DNA from: Promethearchaeota archaeon
GTDB taxonomy: Archaea > Asgardarchaeota > Lokiarchaeia > Sigynarchaeales > SOKP01
Direction: 5' to 3'
Assembly: GCA_019057735.1 (NCBI GenBank)
Contig: JAHLWV010000163.1
Coordinates: forward strand, 1-5,550
Length of the DNA stretch: 5,550 nucleotides
Below the pieces are notes generated by a model. It was not told where the DNA came from and did no database searches. It saw only the letters and a program-made list of their open reading frames with translations. The position numbers and the translations under genes were made by a program. Every line of letters starts with the position of its first letter. The stretch's first letter is position 1. Below, in pieces: positions 1 through 5,550 of this stretch.

Positions 1-1265
1 ATTTCGATTATTTCGAGATAAGGTGAATCCTCGAGCAGTTTTCCTTCCTTTAACGCTTTTTTCATTCCTATATCGTAATTTCTTGCCTTTTTTTCTGCCT
101 TTTCGACAAGTTCAGTGATTCCTTTTTGAAACTCTTGCTCTTCACTATTCAATTTTCTTTTAAACTCTAAATCTTTTAGTTTTTGGGGTGTTATTACACT
201 GTCCGCTTTAATTTTTAAAGAATCTTCGAATTCTATTTGCTTTTGAATCTTCTGAATCTCAATCTCACGCAATTTTTTATCCTTTTCCCATTTTTCCTGA
301 TATATCATAATCTGGTTGGTGTAAATTGCGATTTGGTCTTTCCATCCTTTCGATATAACGCTATCTCGTATTTGAGTGTATATTCCAATAATTTTACTAA
401 AAGGTGATTCCTCTATTAACTTACCTTTCTTAAGTTCCTTTTTTAGGGCTATTTCGTAATCTCTAGCCATTTTTTCTGCACTTTCGACAAGTTCAATAAG
501 CTCCAATTGAAATTTCTTATCATCATCACCCTCTTTCCTGTGTTTTTCTAATTGGGTTAATTTTTCAATGTTAGCGCTTTCTTTCTGAACTTTGCGATAT
601 TCTTCAAATGTTTTTTGATCTAGATTTTTCTTGGCTTCGATTTCTCTTATTTTGATATCTCTTTCAGCTAATTCTGTATATTTCCTAATCTGACTTGAGA
701 ATATGGCTGCGTCGTCGTTCCATCCTTTTTCTAACGCTTTATCTTTTGCATCAGCATATATTTTTAGGATTTCGGGATATTTTGAAGCGATATTCAAATT
801 ACCACTTTTAGCAGCTTTTTTAAATGCTACCTCATATTCCCGCGCCATTTTATCTGCAAATTTTACAGAGTCAGTAAGAGTTTCTTTAAGTTTTTCAAGC
901 TCAATCTCTTTTTTCTTCTGTTTTTTTAGAGTTTTTAGTTTTTCGGGATCTATTTCGGCAACCATAGTTTCTTTTTTGATTTTTTGGCTTTCATCGAATA
1001 GTTTTTGTTTTTGAATCTTTTGAGCTTCCATGTGGCGTAATTTTTTATCTTTCTCTAAAAGAATCTGATAGTGTTGTATTTGATCCTCATATAATTTTGC
1101 TTGATCTTTCCATCCTTTTTCCTTAGTTTTATCTCTAACTTCCTCGTAAATTTTTATTACGCTAGGATAAGCACATTCTTTAACTATACTTCCTTTACTA
1201 ATGGCTTTTTTTAAGTTTAGTTCGTATTCTCTCGCTAATTTTTCTGCGTAATCTATCATATCGGT
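1..1265 (-). repeat. Tandem array of ~127-residue KGW repeats inside the large minus-strand gene
   Basis: Protein-level tandem repeats start at residues 353, 483, 609 and 736 (DNA 1265, 875, 497 and 116, reading leftward), spaced 130, 126 and 127 residues. The first 80 residues of the three complete units align with no gap. Positions identical in all three include A7, K9, A11, R12, Y14, E15, K19, K20, G25, I39, Y40, D45, K50, G51, W52, D54, Q62, I63, Y66, E71, D73, K75, R77 and E80. The Trp residues fall at 404, 534 and 660. Each unit looks like three helices followed by a variable charged helix of about 45-50 residues. The fourth unit keeps the same pattern for 38 residues before the window ends. 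At DNA level units 3 and 4 still share a 14-base identity (101-114 and 482-495). Confidence 0.92.
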
Positions 1266-2321
1266 AAGATTGTTTTGAAAGATTTCCTCTTCCTGTTTTA
1301 CCTCAATTTGTTTCCTTATTTTAACTGCTTGAGCTTTTTGTTTTAAATTTTCATCGATGGTTGAGCGTTCAATTAATTGAGCTTCCTGCTTTTTTTCTTC
1401 TTCAAGTTTTTGTTCTTCCCGTGCTCGGATTTGTTGAAGCTCCACTTTATAGTTTTCTTTCTCTCTTTCTACTTGTTCGTTCATATTTTCGATTTTTTTA
1501 ACTTCGTTTAACCAATTTATTTCTTTAAATAACAAAATACTTTTTTCAAATAAGCCGATTGCTTCATCAAATTGGCGTATCTTTCTTAATTCGGTGGCTT
1601 TTCCAATAAGTTCATATGCTTGGTTAGACAATTCATTTTCTTTCTTTTTCGCATCTTCGTATGCTTTCAATTTTTTTGCTTTTACCTCTAATTCAGATGT
1701 GAAATTTCCCGTAGCTTCCATGCCTTTATTATCTTCTTCAATAGGTGAAGATTTTTGCTTTCTTAAGTAATCTGCTTTCCTATTGTAGCAATCTTCAATC
1801 AATTCATTTATTTTTTCTATTTCTAATCTTTTATTTAATTTTTTAAGTATGCTAATGGCATCGTCATAAGTATCAAGGGCTTGATCAAAGTTTCTGTTGT
1901 TAACAAACTCTATTGCATCAACTATTAGCGTATCTGCTTGGTTATACAAACTTCCCTTCTCTTGCTCCGATATTTCCTCTACTTGGTTGTTTTCATATTC
2001 GTCTTTAGTCTCTAACTCGCGTATTTTAAAGTTTTCTTCTCTTAGTAAGTAAATCTCTGAAATTTTCCCTTTTATAGCCTCGACTTCTGAATCTCTATTA
2101 ATTTGGGAATATAACCCAATTGCTTGACGCAAAATTTCGATACTATCGTCATAGAATTGTGACTCTACTAACGATAAAGCGTGTTTAACTAGTTCTAACG
2201 CCTCAGAAGCTATTTCCTTCTCAATATCTCCCATGTTTGAGAAGAATGCTTCTTTTGTTGGATCCGGATCGTTTTCCTTAAAATTTAATTTGTCATCCTT
2301 TTCTCCATCACGATTTACCAT
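1..2321 (-). CDS. Large TPR-like and tandem-repeat coiled-coil protein (3' end outside window)
   Basis: The minus frame stays open from an ATG at 2321-2319 to the left edge, giving 773 codons without a stop; the C-terminus is missing. An in-frame TGA two codons upstream (2327-2325) means no earlier ATG is possible. Residues 38-92, 127-183 and 233-280 are TPR-like helical units, each with a core like FDEAIGLFEKSI (F251 in the third). Residues 281-350 are almost entirely Glu, Lys, Gln and Arg and should form a coiled coil. From residue 353 a tandem array of about 127-residue units begins (353, 483, 609, 736). No signal peptide, membrane span, Walker A motif or catalytic motif is visible, and only two cysteines are present. 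I infer a cytoplasmic scaffold or protein-interaction role, as TPR proteins usually have; no specific function can be named. Similar repeat proteins are, from memory, common in Lokiarchaeal genomes. The reading frame is certain, the function unknown. Confidence 0.93.
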   Translation of the reverse strand, partial: MVNRDGEKDDKLNFKENDPDPTKEAFFSNMGDIEKEIASEALELVKHALSLVESQFYDDSIEILRQAIGLYSQINRDSEVEAIKGKISEIYLLREENFKIRELETKDEYENNQVEEISEQEKGSLYNQADTLIVDAIEFVNNRNFDQALDTYDDAISILKKLNKRLEIEKINELIEDCYNRKADYLRKQKSSPIEEDNKGMEATGNFTSELEVKAKKLKAYEDAKKKENELSNQAYELIGKATELRKIRQFDEAIGLFEKSILLFKEINWLNEVKKIENMNEQVEREKENYKVELQQIRAREEQKLEEEKKQEAQLIERSTIDENLKQKAQAVKIRKQIEVKQEEEIFQNNLTDMIDYAEKLAREYELNLKKAISKGSIVKECAYPSVIKIYEEVRDKTKEKGWKDQAKLYEDQIQHYQILLEKDKKLRHMEAQKIQKQKLFDESQKIKKETMVAEIDPEKLKTLKKQKKKEIELEKLKETLTDSVKFADKMAREYEVAFKKAAKSGNLNIASKYPEILKIYADAKDKALEKGWNDDAAIFSSQIRKYTELAERDIKIREIEAKKNLDQKTFEEYRKVQKESANIEKLTQLEKHRKEGDDDKKFQLELIELVESAEKMARDYEIALKKELKKGKLIEESPFSKIIGIYTQIRDSVISKGWKDQIAIYTNQIMIYQEKWEKDKKLREIEIQKIQKQIEFEDSLKIKADSVITPQKLKDLEFKRKLNSEEQEFQKGITELVEKAEKKARNYDIGMKKALKEGKLLEDSPYLEIIE

Positions 2322-2335
2322 TTTTCATCATCCAT
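2319..2335 (-). promoter_or_regulatory. Start-site region with clustered ATGs and an overlapping 6-codon ORF
   Basis: Reading the minus strand from 2335, the sequence GGATGATGAAAA lies just before the chosen ATG. It contains three further ATGs, none in the frame of the long gene. The first opens MDDEKW and then a stop at 2317-2315, just beyond the real start, so it overlaps it. GATGAT resembles the archaeal ribosome-binding core GGTGAT with one mismatch and may be the ribosome-binding site. It is close to the ATG and not a strong match. Whether the mini-ORF is translated cannot be judged from sequence. Confidence 0.4.
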
Positions 2336-2466
2336 AAAAAAATCCTTTTTTTTCTAATTCAAATAATAAATTTGTAAAATTAAATATAATATTTAGCGAT
2401 AAATTTTAATATCATTTATAAACAAAAATAACTCTCTAAAGCCATATTTGGATTGACTAAAGCTTT
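2322..2466 (-). promoter_or_regulatory. AT-rich intergenic region with a likely TATA box for the large repeat-protein gene
   Basis: This 145-bp gap separates two minus-strand genes and has no coding signal of its own. The octamer TTTATAAA at 2415-2422 is a good archaeal TATA-box candidate. With the usual ~25-bp spacing it would start transcription near 2390 and give a leader of about 70 nt. On the minus strand a run of seven T at 2341-2335, just ahead of the start cluster, and T5 near 2428-2424 could act as weak intrinsic terminators for the upstream gene. Both are also expected by chance in such AT-rich DNA. A separate promoter is more likely than simple read-through, but co-transcription is not excluded. 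Confidence 0.45.
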
Positions 2467-2862
2467 TCAAAGTTCAATCTTACCAAGAGTCTTGTTTAAA
2501 TAATCGTCGCAGACTTTTTCTCCCTCAATCGTTAATGTCCACCCGTTTGAATCTTTCTTAACCAGACGCAGATCTTCTGAACTTCTCAAAATTTCGTGAA
2601 CTGCTTCTTCACTTTTACGTATATTGAAATCAATTCTTAAACTAAAAAGAATTTCATCCAAAGGAACTGGACGCCCTAGTTCATCTTCCATTACTCCCAG
2701 AGCTGCAATTATTTGTTGTTGTTCTCCTATAGCACCCTCAAGTTCACCCGAAACTTCTGTAAGTAACCAAGGAAATTTGTCCAGCATTTTTTTAATTCCC
2801 TTTTCATTCCCACTTACGAATATTTCATTAAATTCTGCTCGAATTTTTTTTTTGTTTACCAT
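2467..2862 (-). CDS. Small acidic protein with probable winged-helix C-terminal domain
   Basis: A complete 131-residue ORF with ATG at 2862-2860 and TGA at 2469-2467. AGGTG sits five bases before the ATG, which supports both the gene and its start. I do not recognise a named family. Residues 7-34 should be helical. Residues 44-123 have the layout of a winged helix-turn-helix: helix at 44-62, helix at 67-78 (PLDEILFSLRID), likely recognition helix at 83-95, then a strand-turn-strand wing (LRLVKKDSNGWTLTIEGEKV, 98-117) and a closing helix. The wing pattern with Gly-Trp and Thr-x-Glu-Gly is typical of archaeal winged-helix proteins. However, the protein is acidic overall, so a protein-binding winged helix is as possible as a DNA-binding one. 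It is transcribed away from the UPF0182 gene and lies 145 bp upstream of the large repeat-protein gene. There are no membrane segments and one cysteine (C118). An overlapping plus-strand frame at 2624-2935 is low-complexity and looks spurious. Confidence 0.85.
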   Translation of the reverse strand: MVNKKKIRAEFNEIFVSGNEKGIKKMLDKFPWLLTEVSGELEGAIGEQQQIIAALGVMEDELGRPVPLDEILFSLRIDFNIRKSEEAVHEILRSSEDLRLVKKDSNGWTLTIEGEKVCDDYLNKTLGKIEL

Positions 2863-2867
2863 AGAAA

Positions 2868-2872
2868 CACCT
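2868..2872 (-). promoter_or_regulatory. Shine-Dalgarno site of the winged-helix gene
   Basis: Minus-strand AGGTG, five bases before the ATG at 2862, matches the core of the archaeal anti-Shine-Dalgarno complement (AGGTGATC). It is the clearest ribosome-binding site in the window and fixes the start of the 131-residue protein. Confidence 0.7.
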
Positions 2873-2895
2873 ATATTTCTAAAAAGAAAATCCTA

Positions 2896-2922
2896 TATAT
2901 TAGTGATTATCATTTATATTAG
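2896..2922. repeat. Short palindrome flanked by 8-bp direct repeats (possible operator)
   Basis: TATATTAG occurs at 2896-2903 and again at 2915-2922, 19 bp apart. Between them lies TGATTATCA (2904-2912), an inverted repeat with TGAT and ATCA arms around a single central base. The element overlaps the predicted minus-strand TATA box, where a bound regulator could block transcription. The parts are short and AT-rich, so chance is a real alternative. Confidence 0.3.
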
Positions 2923-2992
2923 ATATATTATTTAAAAAAAAATTAATCTTTTTAATCTTAAGCATAAAAAAGCAAACTGATGATTTTAGTAT

Positions 2993-5550
2993 ATGGCAAA
3001 AAAATCTAAAAAATCTTGTGATAAACATAAAACTTTTAACTATTATTGTGAAGATTGTCAAAGAATAAATCAATTTACTGAGGAAAGATTCCAATACAGC
3101 CGTTTTAAAGGTAAAATTAGCTACCGTAGATACATTCTTATTGCAATTGTAGTTGTTGCGATAATTGCAGCAGTAGGAGTGTTCTGGTTGTGGCCTGCAT
3201 GGTTTGGGGATATGAGTCTTAACGCACAATTGTATAACGATAAAGCAGGTGGATTAAATTACTTTAATTTCTTTTTCTTAAACGGTTGGTCTACAAAATT
3301 CATATTTAACTGGACTGCCTTAATCGGAGCTATTATAGGAAGCTTAATAATGAGCCTACCTCCAGAGAGAAACCTATTAACTCTAATAGGGACAAAACTA
3401 CGATTTGGAAAACCAACTAGAGGAAAATCTTTACTATTTTGGTGGACAATTGGATTTGTAATGTTCTACTTTTTAGGTTTACTCTTAAATGTTAATAACG
3501 GTGGTTTCTCTTGGACACTTTATTTAATTGAAAATGGAGAAATAGCGCTATCGCCCAATTTAATCCTTGACGCATTCAACGTAATTTTCAACCAAAACAG
3601 CGTAGATTTCGTTACTATTTACATCTACTCTAACCTACTTGTGCCAATAATAACCTTTATAATGGGAGTTATCATATTTCGATTAATTCTTAATGTTGCC
3701 AAGTATGTGTATCTACGGAGAAATGATTATTTAGTAATGGGAAATGTTTTAGTTATTATCGGCCTAGTATGTGGATTAGCGTTTGTATTTATACCTACGC
3801 TTTCTTTGGACGGTATAAATGTGATTCAAATCCTTGCGCTTATTTTCGGATTCTTCTCGATTACTGCTTTAGGTGCCATTATTAGTATATTTGGAAAAAG
3901 AAAATACAAAAAAGACTCTAAGAACTACATCTTTGCACCGTACTCCCAAAAAAAACTAATTTTTGTTATAGTCGTTATAGTCGTCTTTACAATCTCACCA
4001 TTGTTATTCAGTATTGGACCGATGTTAAACTTAAATAACACGGCGGTTTGGACAGAACAACAATGGACGAAAAAATATAAAAGAGAAGTTGAATGGACGA
4101 GACTTGCTGCGGGATTAGATATGTTTGAAGAACGACCTATTCAGAACTTCACAGAGTCATCCACAACTTTAGATGCGGAAATGGTCTCTAAGGTTAGGCA
4201 ATTCGATCAAACTTTTGCCGTTCAATACCTCGCTGCTTCAATAGGTTCCACTTTTGAAGGACTCGCTGACTCTGACATCATCTATATTAATAACAAAGAA
4301 TACTGGGTTGCACCAAAAACGGTTAGATTTTCTGAAATTACTGGTGATGCTGTCCAGACTAATACAGAATTGTATGATCATGTGGAAGGATTTCTCGCTA
4401 TGGATACCTTTACTGGCGATTTAGTGAATGTTACAGAAGCTTTTAATATCACCGAGAATTACCCGATATTTTTTGGGGAAAGTGAAAGTCGAAGGTATCT
4501 TGAACAGACATTAGGATTCTTCGAAGAAGGATCGCTGGGAGCATACGATTCTGACATAATACTTGGTACAGAATGGTCACTTGGTATTCCTAATAACGAA
4601 TTTCGATATGAAGGAGATCCAGACGGGACCCTAACTGGCCTAGAAGGCTTTTGGAAAACATTAAATTTAGGATTGTTCGCATATGCATTTCAACCTGAAC
4701 ATCAATACTTAATTAATAGAAATGTAAAAAATAGAGTAAGTGAGATACTTCTTCCTCAATTAAGAATTGATAACGATCCATATTTAGTTTTTAATATGGC
4801 CCAAGGCAAAATGTATTACGCTGTTTCGATATATACCTACATTAATGTTGGCTCCTATGCCCAATTTCCAATATTAAGGTTCTTAGGTATCAACTTGGTT
4901 GATGTGATAAGCGGAGAAATGACTTTTTATCAAAATCCAACTTTAGACACTTCAAACGATCCAACATATCCTCTTTGGAAAATTTACGTAGATCAATATA
5001 ATTGGCAAGCAACTCCACTCTGGCTAGAAGAACAACTACGATATCCTGAAGACCTGTTTGAATTACAATTAGAAGCAAATTATATATACCATGTGCAAAA
5101 CTCCGTATCTTGGAGAAGAGCTGACGATTTCCACGAAAGACCCGAAGACGGTGATTTATTCTACATAGAGACTGATTTAGGAGATGGAATTGAGTATATT
5201 GGTTTAGATTTAGTGGAATACAAAGGTCTAACAGCAACTCTTCTAGCTGGAATGTACGTGATACGACATGGCACTCATTTTGGTGAAGCTATTTTTTACT
5301 ATACCAGGGACTCAGGGGAAAATCTTATAGGCCCGAAAACTGCCAGAGAAACATATAGATCAGATGCAACTCAACAAATTACCTTGATTTCAGGAGCCCG
5401 TAATGGAAATACATTGCTCTATCCAATTGGTGGTTCTATCTACTATTATATTCCAACATATAGCACCGCAGGTAGTCTACAGCAATTAAAACTCGCTGGA
5501 TTCGTTGAAGCTTTTAGTCGCGAGGTTGGATATGGAGATACCGCTCTAGA
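2993..5550 (+). CDS. UPF0182-family membrane protein with N-terminal zinc-site motif (3' end outside window)
   Basis: An open frame from ATG at 2993 to the right edge gives 852 codons with no stop. An in-frame TAG at 2987-2989 makes this the first possible ATG. I assign it to UPF0182 (Pfam PF03699) from overall architecture and recognisable blocks: FNFFFLNGW near residues 92-100, IDNDPYLV near 592-599 (D595, P596, Y597) and RYPEDLFELQ at 683-692. Seven hydrophobic spans are predicted at about 47-68, 103-123, 146-166, 212-236, 246-270, 278-300 and 322-343. The rest, from 344, is soluble. With a Lys-rich N-terminus inside, seven spans place this large domain outside the cell. Four N-glycosylation sequons (N348, N385, N479, N485) all lie there, as expected. 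Family members are usually about 900-1000 residues, so perhaps 50-150 are missing. The biochemical role of UPF0182 is not established to my knowledge. The protein also carries a Cys/His motif at residues 9-22. Confidence 0.93.
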   Translation, partial: MAKKSKKSCDKHKTFNYYCEDCQRINQFTEERFQYSRFKGKISYRRYILIAIVVVAIIAAVGVFWLWPAWFGDMSLNAQLYNDKAGGLNYFNFFFLNGWSTKFIFNWTALIGAIIGSLIMSLPPERNLLTLIGTKLRFGKPTRGKSLLFWWTIGFVMFYFLGLLLNVNNGGFSWTLYLIENGEIALSPNLILDAFNVIFNQNSVDFVTIYIYSNLLVPIITFIMGVIIFRLILNVAKYVYLRRNDYLVMGNVLVIIGLVCGLAFVFIPTLSLDGINVIQILALIFGFFSITALGAIISIFGKRKYKKDSKNYIFAPYSQKKLIFVIVVIVVFTISPLLFSIGPMLNLNNTAVWTEQQWTKKYKREVEWTRLAAGLDMFEERPIQNFTESSTTLDAEMVSKVRQFDQTFAVQYLAASIGSTFEGLADSDIIYINNKEYWVAPKTVRFSEITGDAVQTNTELYDHVEGFLAMDTFTGDLVNVTEAFNITENYPIFFGESESRRYLEQTLGFFEEGSLGAYDSDIILGTEWSLGIPNNEFRYEGDPDGTLTGLEGFWKTLNLGLFAYAFQPEHQYLINRNVKNRVSEILLPQLRIDNDPYLVFNMAQGKMYYAVSIYTYINVGSYAQFPILRFLGINLVDVISGEMTFYQNPTLDTSNDPTYPLWKIYVDQYNWQATPLWLEEQLRYPEDLFELQLEANYIYHVQNSVSWRRADDFHERPEDGDLFYIETDLGDGIEYIGLDLVEYKGLTATLLAGMYVIRHGTHFGEAIFYYTRDSGENLIGPKTARETYRSDATQQITLISGARNGNTLLYPIGGSIYYYIPTYSTAGSLQQLKLAGFVEAFSREVGYGDTAL
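3017..3058 (+). other. Cys-His-Cys-Cys motif at the cytoplasmic tail of the UPF0182 protein
   Basis: Residues 9-22 read CDKHKTFNYYCEDC, i.e. C9-x2-H12-x6-C19-x2-C22, followed by Gln-Arg-Ile. This spacing suits a single zinc ion and resembles the first half of a B-box finger (C-x2-H-x7-C-x2-C/D). The motif precedes the first membrane span by about 25 residues, so it should face the cytoplasm. The typical bacterial UPF0182 proteins I recall start close to the first span and lack it. Metal binding is inferred from spacing alone. Confidence 0.6.

Larger units (their letters stand above)
2863..2992. promoter_or_regulatory. Divergent promoter region between the winged-helix and UPF0182 genes
   Basis: This 130-bp, strongly AT-rich spacer has genes leaving in both directions, so both promoters must lie here or inside the opposing genes. 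For the minus gene, TATAAAT at 2918-2912 is well placed: a start about 25 bp downstream would be near 2889, with a leader of some 27 nt carrying the AGGTG site. For the plus gene there are two candidates. TTTAAAAAA at 2931-2939 would give a leader of about 30 nt. CATAAAAAA at 2963-2971 is centred about 26 bp before the ATG and would give an almost leaderless mRNA. Choosing TATA boxes in such AT-rich DNA is uncertain. Confidence 0.5.

Noticed and set aside
703..1014. Plus-strand open frame of 103 residues rich in Ser and Phe
   Set aside because: It lies wholly antisense to the large repeat gene; its Ser/Phe-rich composition is what the reverse complement of Lys/Glu-rich codons gives, and it has no independent gene signal.
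1..1265. CRISPR or DNA satellite array
   Set aside because: The periodicity of about 380 bases is a protein-coding repeat; the DNA copies are strongly diverged and the frame is open throughout.
1..2321. Large repeat protein as an SMC/Rad50-type ATPase or motor protein
   Set aside because: The N-terminus is fully visible and has no Walker A or other nucleotide-binding motif; the coiled-coil segments alternate with TPR-like units rather than forming one long arm.
2467..2862. Naming the small protein as an ESCRT-II subunit because of the winged helix and Asgard-like setting
   Set aside because: Only one winged-helix-like domain is visible and no specific ESCRT sequence signature could be recognised, so the name would be a guess.
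2624..2935. Plus-strand open frame of 103 residues
   Set aside because: It overlaps most of the winged-helix gene antisense and runs into the AT-rich spacer; the opposite frame has a good ribosome-binding site and domain-like composition.
2900..3229. Minus-strand open frame of 109 residues, Cys- and Phe-rich
   Set aside because: It is antisense to the start of the UPF0182 gene and ends in the spacer; its hydrophobic look mirrors the membrane spans of the real gene.
4890..5237. Minus-strand open frame of 115 residues
   Set aside because: It is antisense to the conserved part of the UPF0182 outer domain, including the RYPEDLF block, with no promoter or ribosome-binding site evident.

Overview
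The window looks archaeal, probably from an Asgard archaeon of the Lokiarchaeia type. Supporting signs are the AT-rich sequence, lysine- and isoleucine-rich proteins, TATA-like promoter elements rather than bacterial -35/-10 boxes, an archaeal-style multi-pass UPF0182 membrane protein, and a long TPR-plus-charged-helix repeat protein whose repeat unit resembles ones I remember from Lokiarchaeal proteomes. That placement comes from recognition, not a search, and contains no marker gene, so it is moderate at best.

Layout: three genes. On the minus strand, from 2321 to the left edge, runs a very large gene (773 residues visible, 3' end missing). It has no membrane segment: three TPR-like helical units, a charged coiled-coil linker, then a tandem array of about 127-residue units (three complete, a fourth cut by the edge) marked by a conserved Lys-Gly-Trp. 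Upstream of it, also on the minus strand, is a 131-residue acidic protein with a probable winged-helix C-terminal half (2467-2862). The 145-bp gap between them carries its own TATA-like octamer, so they may be transcribed separately. Divergently, on the plus strand from 2993 past the right edge, lies a UPF0182-family gene (852 residues visible). It has a small Cys/His zinc-site-like motif, seven predicted membrane spans and a large outer domain.

A 130-bp, very AT-rich divergent intergenic region separates the small gene from the UPF0182 gene. It holds plausible promoters in both directions, a short odd-centred palindrome flanked by 8-bp direct repeats, and a TATA-like box placed so that the UPF0182 mRNA could be leaderless.

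How the genes work together is not known. A cautious reading is a possible DNA-binding protein next to, and perhaps controlling, a surface-facing membrane protein, beside a cytoplasmic scaffold-like repeat protein. No RNA genes, CRISPR arrays, insertion sequences or integration sites were seen.
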